Shown: positions 1 to 10,352 of the stretch, piece after piece
Layout of the letters: each line of letters opens with the position of its first letter
Position numbering within the stretch: the first letter of the stretch is position 1
Source: Durusdinium trenchii
Lineage: Eukaryota > Sar > Dinophyceae > Suessiales > Symbiodiniaceae
DNA length: 64,000 nucleotides
Reading direction: 5' to 3'
Assembly: GCA_963970005.1 (NCBI GenBank)
Contig: CAXAMN010003781.1
Location: 170,200 to 234,199, forward strand
The notes under the pieces: generated by a model
What the model saw: only the letters and a program-made list of their open reading frames with translations
Told to the model about the DNA's origin: nothing
Database searches by the model: none
Translations under genes and position numbers: made by a program

Positions 1-330
1 CCCAAAAAGCTTCCACCAACAGCCTGCCAAAAGCTTTCCAGCCTCCCAAAAGCATCTGAAACCACCCCTTCGCCACGGCTTTAACCCATTGAGTTCTGCT
101 CCAAACGATTGAGTTCTGGCGGATCTATCATTATTCCCTGGCGCGCTCCCCCTTGCGTCGGCCGGGGTCGGCGGACTACTCACCTGAGGACTGCACGCTG
201 ATGTGATTTATAGTATGGTATGATGATGTATGATGAGTTATATAAATTCCTTGTAAATGCCAATGGGCTATTGGTTGTCCAGTGGTCACCGGTGGTTTGA
301 TTTAATGTGGACTGGATTTGATTTGCTCAG
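1..330. other. Non-coding leader, probably intron
   Basis: I see no coding exon here. The stretch ends in a CAG acceptor at 328-330, directly before the first recognisable exon of the carbamoyl-phosphate synthase gene. It is therefore best read as the end of an intron whose upstream exons lie outside the window. Positions 200-245 are rich in short TATGATG-type runs. Confidence 0.5.
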
Positions 331-3300
331 GATTTGACCACGGCCATCCCAGAGCCCTTGACGCTCCACGCAGCTGGAGCAGACGGATCGCAGCTGGGCC
401 CCCAAACGGTGGATGACCCCGAGTCGCGGATCATCGTGTTGGGCTGCGGGCCCTACCGCATTGGAAGCAGCGTGGAGTTCGATTGGTGCAGCGTCTCCTG
501 CGTGAGGACGTTGAGGGCGGTGGGGCACAAGGCCATTGTCATCAATTGCAACTCGACGAATTCAGAGAGAGAGAGATCAGAAGACAGCTAAGTTTCCTGG
601 AAGTCCAACTTAAAACATCACATGTGAATATCACTGTATAGTATAGTTATGATATAGTTGTATAAGTTTCCCTATACATCTAGGAACCAAATGAATTCCC
701 TAGCTACCTAGCTACGGCCTACCCCAAGGGGCTAAAAAGAAGAAGAAAGAAACTACTCTCCCTCCAATTTTGGTCTCCGACACATCTCCAGGCAACCCGG
801 AGACCGTGTCCACAGACTTCGACGAATCGGATCGGCTCTACTTCGAAGAGCTGAGCCACGAGCGTGTCATGGACATCTCGGAGCTGGAGAATCCACGTGG
901 CGTTGTGATCTCCGTTGGAGGTCAGACACCCAACAACCTGGCGTTGGGACTGCATAGGTGCCACCCGCGTGAACGTGTGACGTTAGTGCCGGATCACGTG
1001 TGGATGTGAGTCGACGGCTTCCTTTTTGAGGTGATTTGTAGCCGTCGTATGTGGGACGATCTGAGTGTTGGAAGGGCCAAGCGAGGGAAACCAATCTGCA
1101 TCAGAGCCGTGCCTTTGTTGTGTTTCTGGTCACCAGGTGTGGCATCCGCATTTTGGGAACCTCTGTGGAGGCCATCGATGCCTGTGAGGAGAGCGTGGTG
1201 AAGTGTGTGTGGCAAGGGGAAGTACAAGGGGAGAAAACATACCAATTCGTTGGTTGGTTGGTTGGTGACCCGGCTGGTTTGGTAATTACTTACTAATTAC
1301 TAATTACGTTTTGTGACTGCAGCAGTTGGCTCACCTGCTGAGCTTGTCCTTGGGTCTGTCGCTTTGCTGACTCCGCCATTCTGTGGAACTTGGCGTGGGC
1401 ATTGGGTTGGTGGAAGCTCAGCTCATGCCTGGGCCACCGTGGATCCTGATGAGTTGCAATGCCTGATGAAGGAGGAGGCATGCACCAAAAAAGAGGAGCC
1501 AAACACCAATGTCTCAAGGTAAGCAACACTCGGAGTACGTGAATGTGGAGGCGACAACATATTTCTTGATGTTTGACAGCTGAAGCAAGCCTTCCACTGA
1601 CCCATTGGCCCATTGGCCATTGGTGCTTTGGCTCACAGGTGGCCCTGGCTGCTCTTCCCAGCTCGCGCTATCCGCTATTGGCTGAGAACAGACCTTGCAA
1701 CACAGTTGGACAAACAACGCCAACGTCATTTGGGTTGACCAAACGGCTACAACTGGCTTTTCCACAGGTGTGCCACGGGTCCATGATGAGCCCAGCGATT
1801 CCGGCAATCATATGCACAATTTCATGCAGGAGTTCTACAAAGCACAAGAATTTGGACTTATTCATTTTTGGTGAATCTTATGCCGGCCGCTATGTGCTGG
1901 CAGCGTCCCACGACATTTGGCAGCAGAATAGAGAAAACCAACCATAAAGATATTTTGGAAGGGACTGGGCCTTTTGAGAATGGTTTAACGGAGGTGCAGT
2001 TCCGGACATGCTCCACCTTTGATGGTGGCAAGTCTGAAGGTGTTGCCTTGCAGAAAGGCGTCATCGGACGAGCTGGAACGCTTGCAATGAAGGCGGCGAA
2101 CCCGCTATGATTTCAGCATATTTCAGCAAAGTAGAGGACTTCCTCAAAAGTGCTGTACATCAAAAGACAAGAAGACTCAGTTTGAGCTTGGTGTTAACAA
2201 GAAATGGGGCAGTTGCAATCGCTTCGTTACAACATGATTGGATGCTGAACTACCGGAGAAAGCTCCCTGACCTGCTGAAAGCTGGTGTTGGTTGGTGTGT
2301 TGATTTGGTGATGTGGACTAGATTTGAGGACGCTACTAGGAGCAAAGGGCATCGCTGCTAGGAGTAAGGACGCTACTAGGGGCTCCTGGCCTTACTACTA
2401 GGAGCAAGGATGCTACATTTACAATTAGTTAGTGTCCATGCTCCTAGTGGCGATGCCCTTGTTACTAGTAGCGTTCTTGTTCCTAGTAGCGATGCCAGGA
2501 GACCCTAGTAGCGTCCATGCTCCTAGTTGGGCAACAAGAAATGGACCTTGGCCATGGGATTGGCCTCACACGTCGGACTTCAATTCGGGCGGAGGAAATG
2601 AGTATCAGGTGGCTGGGCCAGGTCGCAGGACATTTGAGGTCTTCCAGTGGTTTCATGTGGTTTCCACTTCATGCAGGTCTATCAAGCTGGTCATGGTGCC
2701 AAATGGTGCCAATGGATCAGCCTGCAGTGGCATAATCTTCATCCAGGGTGGTCATCATCTTCATGAGTTCATCCCAGTTTCAAACCATAATGGTGATTTT
2801 CATCAATAATGCAAATTGCCACGTTGATTTGAAGCATCGAGTAGGTCAACGCATGTCAACGCCAATCGCGATGCTTTACTTTGATTTGTGTCAGAGTGCA
2901 GATGTAAAGGTCAGCTTAACGGTGCCGGGCCTTTCCATTTGGGCTTGGCCTTGAAACAAAGGAGACGAACTGAGTGGCAGAAATGGGCCTATTTGCCAGC
3001 TTGTGGACCCCTTCTGTGGACATGAAGGCATGCAGGACTCATACGAACTGCATATAGTCTTTCTTGGTTGCTTGTGGAGTTGTGGCCAGGATCGAAACAA
3101 GTTCAGCAAGTTGTGTGACTCTCTCCGCATCGACCAGCCGGAATGGTCCCAGTTCGCCACTCTGGAGGAAGCACGGCGCTTTTGCAAGACGGCAGGTGTG
3201 GCCGGTGTGGGTCGGGGGAAGTCGGGTCGAAGTCGGGGGAGTCGATCCAGCAGTCTTTTGCGCGCCCCGAACGTGGGAAGGAACTCTCAACCTCCACAGA

Positions 3301-6300
3301 TAGTCCTTCTGGGCGGGATGTGTGTGTATATATATATATATCTATATCTATATATATATACTATATTGTATAATGTAAGTTTTCGTGTTTATCGACCTCA
3401 GCTAACTTGACTTTCCAGGCTATCCTGTCTTGGTCCGGCCCTCCTATGTGCTGAGTGGTGCTGCCATGCGGGTGGTGACCACCGATGATGACCTGGACCT
3501 CTTCCTGAAGACGGCCGCAGTGGTGAGCATGGATCACCCTGTGGTGATCTCCAAATACATCACCGGCGCCAAGGAGGTGGAAATGGATGCCATTGGCAAG
3601 GAGAGGAAGTGATCGATACTGGGAATGGGATCTGGGAGTTATATATATATAATATACAGGCATAAGGTCACAGACCGGAAGAAGGCATCAGAAAGAGAAG
3701 AACTAACATGAAAACCACAAGACGTTGCAGCCGAGCTTTTCCGCAAGGCCGGGGAGCTGGTGAACTACGCCATTGCGGAGCACATCGAAAACGCAGGCGT
3801 CTTCGACTCCGAGCCGGTATCCGGTATCCAAAAACGTTAGAAGACTCCAAACGACCGCCCCTCCACAATGGGTTATTTCAAAATCCTGTAGTGTCGTCAT
3901 TCTATAGGATGTGTAATTTTAGGTTCTGCAGATATTTGATATCTTTGCATTCGGATGCTCATTCTTCCTGTGACTTCGCACCATCCAGACATGCCCCCGT
4001 TTGCTCGCCTTGTGGCGAGGTGTGCACAGCGGAGATGCCACTCTTCTCCTGCCCGCCCAGCGTTTATTTGTGGAGACCCACCGAAGGGTCAAGAGAACCT
4101 CGGCGCAACCGTGTGGTGCGTGTGGCCGCGTGGTAGCCTTGCCTACCAGATCGGTCCACAGGGGTGCCGAGAGCAGAAGCTGCGGCATTTGAGGGTTGCA
4201 CTAGATGTTGCTTTATGCCTTTTGGTTTTTTTAAAGAATGAAGCTCAACCCTTGCTACTTTCACTTGCAATTTTGTCCTTGATTGTTCATTATTTCTGCT
4301 CGAGGCATTTCACAGAAGCTATGCAAGGCTTTGAAGATTTCAGGGCCTTTCAATATCCAGTTTATTTGCAAGGACCCAGTCGAACGATGTCGAACGTATT
4401 GTCTAGAGCAATATACGCCTCGACATCACTCAACAGAATTGAGTTCTTCACACTCCTTTTGGCTGATGCCGAGGGGGTGGGCCGGCCGCGAACTTGCAGG
4501 ATAATGAGGTGAAGGTCATCGAATGCAACCTGCGAGCCTCTCGATCCATGCCCTTCATCTCCAAGACCTACAATGTGAACTTCATCGAGTTGGCGACGCG
4601 CATCATGACGGGATTGCCTGTCTATCCTGCCATCATCCAGCCCATGGACATTGACTATGTGGCCTCTCGGCTAGAAGTGGCTCATGCTGGGAGAGGGTCT
4701 TTGCGGTAGCTCGTTGGAAGGCAGGTAGGCGGATAGCACTGCAATTGTTTTGGGCGAGAGGCCTGTGAAGCAACCGGGCAGAGACATGCTCAAGTGGCAA
4801 AAGATAGCCAGCGAACACCTGACATACCACTACCCGAGCATCAGCGAGCAACGGGCTTCGCGACCCGGGACTTTCGGGGGAAAACGCTCCCTTTTCCCTC
4901 GCGGGTGGCATGGCATCACCGAAAAACAAACTTATATACATATAGTATATAGTTGTATAATTATAGCTTCTTGTTTCTAGCTTCTTGTTACTACTAGTAA
5001 GGCACTTGTTACTAGTAGCGATGCACTTGTTTCTAATCGCTTTTATGGTTATATATTGCGCTGAGGCGTGCAAGGTGCCCATGTTCTCCTTCGGACGGCT
5101 GAAGAACTCCGATCCCCGGCTGGGCGTTGAGATGTCCTCCACGGGTGAGGTGGCCTGCTTTGGTGTCAACGCCTATGAGGCTTTCTTGAAAGGCACCCGC
5201 ATGAAAGGAGTTTGTTTGTGATTCTTTTCCGCCTCTTCTTTGAGCACCGCTGGTGGATATCCTCTCACAAGAACAGACTCTGCCCCGGTCTAGGCATGAT
5301 CGCGGCCAATTTTAAGCTGCCCGCGAAGAACATCGTCATCTCCATTGGCCCGGTGGCTGCCAAGGCGGAATTCGTCACCACGGGAGCCGCCAAGCAATTG
5401 CAGGACATGGGCTTCAGCCTCTTCGCCACCAAGAGCACGCATGAGCCACTTGAGCTGACAAAAAAGCGCAATGAGAAGGGCCTCCATGCGCGTCCTTTAA
5501 GCATACATGAGAATACCAAAAAGGATCTCCCCCAAAGCATGAATACACGACTAATATTAACTAACCATATATTTGTTTTCTGCAAGTGGATCGTGCTGCG
5601 AAATCTTCCTTTTGACACATTGCGGGATCTCCCACAGAAATGCCCACACTTGGACATCTCAGATTGCCGCTAAGTGCAGAAGCGTGTTGGCTTAGGCACC
5701 TGACGAAGAGCGGGATCACCTCGAGTTTGGTCTACAAGCCTTTGATCAAGAGGGAGCCCAACGTGCTGACCATGCTCCAAGCTGGCAAGATGGATTTGGT
5801 CATTGACATTCCTGATTCTATGGACCCCGGGCATGTTGATTGAGATGTTTCATTCATCCCTGTTGCTGCTCCTGCTCCCTGTTCATACTTTAGTCGCGCC
5901 AGTTCTTGAGTGTTCGCACCCTTTCATCCGTGGATGTTTATGTTGGTGGATGTCCATGACGTCTCTGAACCCTCAAAGAGAGGTCTATCTCTTGAGTAAC
6001 GATAGGAACAAGGACGCTACGAATGGAGCAAAGGGCATTGCTACTAGGAGCGATCGGACGCTACTAGGGGCTCCTGGCCTTACTACTAGGAGCAAGAAGC
6101 TACTAGGAGCAAGGGCATTGCTACTAGGAGCATTTTTACTACTAGGAGTGATCGGACGCGACCAAGGACTCGGATGCCTTGACCGACGGCTTCAAGATGC
6201 GCCGGGGCGCCATTGAGGCGGGGGTCTCCTTGATCACCGACATCAAGACCGCCATCTTCACCTGCAATGCCATGCACAAGAAATGGCTTAGAGAGAGCAG

Positions 6301-6364
6301 TGGGAAACCCTTCTGGGACTTATGCTCATGGCAGGAGGGGATGCTTGTGAATGTTTGTGTGTAA
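331..6364 (+). CDS. Carbamoyl-phosphate synthase large chain, C-terminal part (5' end outside window)
   Basis: The enzyme makes carbamoyl phosphate for pyrimidine or arginine synthesis; this is the second ATP-grasp half plus the C-terminal MGS-like allosteric domain. I read exons 331-547, 792-957, 1137-1188, 3090-3195, 3419-3600, about 3721-3796, 4020-4102, 4316-4372, 4500-4661, 5066-5192, 5294-5438, 5696-5822 and 6167-6364 (stop). Phases agree throughout and give about 565 residues. Family signatures in order: [100 protein letters not shown] and [11 protein letters not shown]. Donors are mostly GC or GA. The ATP-grasp 1 half and any glutaminase part must lie upstream. The last residues after KKWL do not match the family, so the true end could be one exon further. 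Identity is certain; exon 6 borders are approximate. Confidence 0.95.
1520..2320 (+). pseudogene. Decayed S10 serine carboxypeptidase copy inside a CPS intron
   Basis: Pieces of a serine carboxypeptidase follow each other in the family order but in different frames. [14 protein letters not shown] lies near 1535, then an in-frame [21 protein letters not shown] lies near 1618-1672, [10 protein letters not shown] near 1684, and [10 protein letters not shown] with the catalytic serine near 1865. A C-terminal-type [12 protein letters not shown] lies near 2185-2220. Several frame changes and stops separate them, so no functional enzyme can be made. The parts lie close together with few intron-like gaps, which suggests a retroposed or partly spliced copy. 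It lies wholly within the 1189-3089 intron of the carbamoyl-phosphate synthase gene, on the same strand. Confidence 0.85.
2325..2535. repeat. Inverted CTACTAGGAGC-family repeat in CPS intron
   Basis: Units like CTACTAGGAGCAAGG recur on the left arm (about 2328-2418). Their reverse complement, CTCCTAGTAGCGATGCC and variants, recurs on the right arm (about 2438-2535). The two arms could pair into a long imperfect hairpin. Copies of the same family occur at 4975-5040, 6005-6160 and 42124-42237. Confidence 0.8.
4975..5040. repeat. CTACTAGGAGC-family repeat (reverse orientation)
   Basis: The stretch repeats CTTGTTACTAGTAGCGATGCACTTG-like units, diverged from the other copies. It ends about 25 bases before the acceptor of the exon that starts at 5066. 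Confidence 0.65.
6005..6160. repeat. CTACTAGGAGC-family repeat (forward orientation)
   Basis: At least six CTACTAGGAGC-like units (for example GGCATTGCTACTAGGAGC) occur in one orientation. The array runs to within a few bases of the intron acceptor at 6165-6166, so it forms most of the 3' part of the last intron. Confidence 0.85.
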
Positions 6365-8098
6365 CTGTTACTGCGTTCCTCTCTCACCCTCTGTGACACT
6401 CACTCTAAATCTCTCTCTCTCTCTCTCTCTTTTTTGCTGCCTTTATCATGTGTTTATTTTAGTATTTTTTGGAGGGGAGGCTTGTGGCATGAGGGGAATG
6501 AGTAGGATAGATCAAGGTGTGGGTCCATGATGCTCAGACATGTTCTGGCAACCAAGCATGGTTTCTTGCAATTATATAGGAGCACGTGGAGATTGTCGAG
6601 AGGCTTGTGTGATCAGCCTACATCTGGAAGTGAATCCGTGGAACTGTGTCATTGACGTTTCTGTGCAAAGCAGAGAGTTTTCTAGAGTGCCGGGGCGCTG
6701 TACCAGTATCCTTGCAAAGAGCCTGTTTGATTTAGGGATGGCATTTGCTTTCACCCTGGATGTAGGAGGCAGGCTTGGGGTGCAAGCGTGGATTTGGGGT
6801 TTTCAGGGTCTTGGCAGATCTTGGAGAGATTTTGCCTGAAGTTCTTCCTCGACTTTTGGACCTGTGTTCAATTCCTTCGGGCCACTTTTGTGACAGCGTT
6901 TGGACCCCTGCACAGGCAGGCAAGAGCGACATGTGCAACGTAAACCCAGCAGGGAGCACGTACCACAGCAAGCAAACCCCAGCAGAAAAGGCATACAAAG
7001 ATTACAAAGGGAGTCACGCTGAGTCTATTCTGTTGAAGAATCATCACCCTTGTTATCCACACGCACAAAGAATAAACAATAGTATATAGTAATATAGGTT
7101 CTTCGGGAGCACCACATAGGCATATGTAAATGTATATATACTGTATATATATATATATGTTCTCTTTATATCAGTATTTTTTAGCGGTTTCTAGGGCCTG
7201 GTGTGCAGTGTGCCGCAGGGCAAAGCTACTGAGTGATTTGCATGAATCGCAGTCGTTCGCTCTTGCTGGGCTTGCAGGGGTAAGCAACTTAGTGCTTTTT
7301 CTCTTGAGCGGGAAATCAGCGGTGGGGAAGAGAGGAGCCGAACGACCACCGACAAGACTTTGCCACAGACATCCGAAAAGGATGGAGCAAAACATTCGCG
7401 CCCAGGCAGCGAGGACCCTGTGTGCACAACATAGTTTGGACCCTAAACGCTTTTAATCCTGAGGTTAATTTATCATGATTGGCTTTGTTGTGCCGCACTG
7501 CTGCGGGTCGGGCTTCCGCTTTCGTGAGGGTCGGTGCGCGTCCAGGACCTCGTAACTAGGCGACGTGTCACAAAGACCTACCTGACAAATCCAAGGAACA
7601 GGATCGGATCTCACGTGGCGACGTGGTCGTGGTCTACGGTCGGAAAACGGTCTTCGCTGCGACCGTTTCCCACCTCATAAGGAGCTCATGGAGGGAGAGA
7701 TGGGCTTGGCGCATCGCTTCATCAGCTTTGCCTTTTGGCCGAATGGTTTTTGGGTTGGCGGATAGCGGTGGGTCTCGTGACCTACTCCCTGATAGACCAA
7801 TTTTGAATTTTGTGAGTGCTCTTGGATATGTTTTGAACGGTGTCAGTCCAGGGTGAGGTGGCAGACATGTATAATGTATATAGCAGTGACTAGCCGTCCA
7901 GGTCCTTTTTTTGCGGTTGGTGGATGGAATTTGTGGGTAAAAGAACTCAGTGGACAGATGGGTGCATAATATCATGGCAAAGCTTTTGATCCGCTTGGTG
8001 AATGCATTAGCCGGACACAAATACATTCCTTGTGGATCCTTATGTGTTCTCACGGAACAACGCCGGGAGACGCCACTTGGGCCACTTGCTCGGGGTAA
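6365..8098. other. Stretch without recognised gene
   Basis: A (CT)n tract lies at about 6408-6431 and short AT repeats at about 7136-7160. Open frames such as 6540-6839 and 7130-7456 show no recognisable domain and a composition I cannot call coding. A short exon-like stretch near 7617-7690 (GDVVVVYGRKTVFAATV) could belong to the gene fragments further right. Confidence 0.4.
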
Positions 8099-8335
8099 AG
8101 CTCCAAGTCCCACAAAGCAGGGGTCCGGCCCCTTTTCCTGATCGGCTACCCTTGGCTTTCTAGAGAGGTCAGATTCCTTGACACCGACGGGAAGTGGAAG
8201 AGTCGGAAGAGCACAACAAATGAAGCCCAACTTGAGCGCGACGTCCATCTTCAGGCCATGAAGCTCCTCAATGATGACCTACATGAGCTCCTTGGATCAG
8301 ACGTTCTTAATATCACCCGTCCGCAGATGTCATGA
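8099..8335 (+). CDS. Exon-like open stretch, unknown protein
   Basis: One frame is open for about 74 codons, ends in TGA at 8333-8335 and has protein-like composition, for example RPLFLIGYPWLSREVRFLD and LLNDDLHELLGSD. I do not recognise the family. The open frame begins just after a TAA at 8096, and an AAG at 8105-8107 could act as acceptor. It may be an exon or a gene relic belonging with the open stretches at 8653-9600. Confidence 0.4.
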   Translation, partial: SSKSHKAGVRPLFLIGYPWLSREVRFLDTDGKWKSRKSTTNEAQLERDVHLQAMKLLNDDLHELLGSDVLNITRPQMS

Positions 8336-8652
8336 ACATGCTGGCTGGAAATGGGACGATTTCGTGAAAATTGCGGCGTTGGGTCTGTACATATGTGGCA
8401 GTGGAGCACAGTTTTGTGCACCAGGGTAAGGCTCAATGCAAAGCCATTTGGAGGATACGTTAACCTCTATAGCTGTCTGTGGCATCGTCTTTAACCCTAT
8501 GCTCCGTGCCGTGCGTCCTGTATCAGATATAGAAGAAACATCGGGCTTCACAACATTGAGAGGTCGTCTTCCACAGTGACGCGCATGACACACATGGTCA
8601 TGTGCCATGGTGTGTTTTCCGACTCGGCATTATAAGCGCAAGCTCCCGAAGG

Positions 8653-9600
8653 TTTTACACCAAGTGCATGCCAATCTTCGACCAGGAGGCTTGGTTTGAT
8701 GAATTCTAGAAGCCAGGTGCGCAGTCAAGGTTCAATGACGTTAGATCACATCGTCTTGACACCTTAGAGATTGTCACGTCACCACACCTTTATACAAACC
8801 TTCGTCAGACAAGCATACTGCAGGTACAGGATCTGCAGAACCATGGCCATACACATGAACAGTATGCCGCCTTCCAGGAGCCCCTTCGGCTAAAAAACAT
8901 GCATTGGCAGAGCTTTGTCACCACTTCTGGAACAAAAGCATCGGAGGATAAGGTCAGTCTAGAGGTGGGCCATTTCCTCCTATTAGATATAAAGTAAAAA
9001 TAAATATACTCGTAGTGGTTATGACATGGGGGCATGCCGGATTCCGGTCTAGTAACTGCCTCATAACTGCTCTTGACTCTTAGGGAGGTACCCAAGTCTA
9101 CAGGAATAGGTGTGTGACCCCTTGGGAAGACGTGAAGTGTGCGTGCAAAAAGAGTGACTGGTGCGCTCTTTGTTTCTTCTCCTGACGGTTGTTCAAATTT
9201 GGGATGTGAGACCTCTTAATGGACATATAGCCTTATGATGAAGAGGGTCTCCTCAAAGGAGGTCTCCCATCCCTCCTATGAAAATACGTAGTGTTACGAG
9301 TCATGACATTGCCACAAACTGATTTATGTGGACGCCAGTGTATGCCAGTATGATGTCCTCCAGGATGAGCAAACTGCAAGGCGTGAGTGCATGTAGGCAG
9401 ATGTTCTCCCAAAAAAGTGCCAAGAACTGAGGTACTCTGCCATCATCGAGGCCCGTTTGCTGGAATTCTGTCAGGAGGCGCTGATGGGAGTTCTTGACTC
9501 CGGGGTGAGATGTTCCAGATTCTGGAGGGCGCTAAACATCAACACAGTGGCCCTTGTTGATTGGACACTCGGCAACTCACTAGCACCAGACAAAGCATCA
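8653..9600 (+). pseudogene. Coding-like stretches interrupted by TAG, unknown protein
   Basis: The same reading frame is open at 8653-8994 except for TAG at 8707-8709, and at 9325-9600 except for TAG at 9394-9396. Translation is protein-like on both sides of each stop, for example RLDTLEIVTSPHLYTNLRQ and SAIIEARLLEFCQEALMG. Between them, near 9110-9185, another frame reads a cysteine-rich segment (CACKKSDWCALCFF). No family is recognised. Either this is a decayed gene, or the stops lie in small introns I cannot place. Confidence 0.4.
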
Positions 9601-9718
9601 TGACCCGCCTTTCAGATAATCTTACTGTAGTTAGTATTTCCGAGAGGTAGCTCGGGAAGACCAGCCATTATTTTGGAGACTTGATGGCACTTTACTCTGA
9701 TCGTCCAAACCGCCACAG

Positions 9719-10352
9719 GAAGGCTTCGGGCAAGATGCCCAGGCGCTTTTCGATGAGCTGCAGCGACTCATTCAGAAGGACAAGGGCAATGAGTCACGGT
9801 TTGAGCTGGACGGGGTGGGTCATAGCCATAGCAGATCGCCCGTAGCAAGTGTGAGACTTCAAAGGCGGGTGTCAAAGCAACCATTGGCACCAAAACACAT
9901 TGCAGAGACTCATGGCTTTGAGGGCCTCTGGAGGGCTTCTTGAAGCCTTTGGTGCTCCAAGTAGATGTCTCAAACGCCAGGATCAAGAGCAGGTGGCTGC
10001 CCAGCTCAGGAGGTGCCAAGGGAACCGAAAGTGAAAAAAAACTGGAGGGGCTCACGAAACTCATCGAAATCCACATGCCTTGCAGCACATATCTTATGGC
10101 CACTTGGGAAGGCGTAGTTTCGAGCCTTTGGGGCTGTGCAATCCACTTTGCTGGGTGGAATGTTTCTTTTTGGGGCCATACCACCTGATTCTGCTGGGAT
10201 TCACGCTGTCATGCCATTTTGACAAGGGCTGTTTGCATAGTCATAGCCAAGTCTCTTCAAACCAATGCAGGGAGCTGGCGGATGTGGAGCAGAAGAAGGA
10301 ACAGCTACGAGCACGCGCGTCTGAGGCAGGAATGAAGCTGGAATCATGCTAG
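9719..10352 (+). CDS. 3' exons of an unknown, probably coiled-coil protein
   Basis: After a CAG acceptor an exon from 9719 reads EGFGQDAQALFDELQRLIQK and continues to about 9811. A terminal exon from 10271 reads ELADVEQKKEQLRARASEAG and ends in TAG at 10350-10352. A small exon around 9995-10010 (VAAQLRR) may lie between. The heptad-like, Glu/Lys/Arg-rich pattern suggests a coiled coil. Function is unknown. This could be the end of the gene whose fragments lie at 8.1-9.6 kb. Confidence 0.5.
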
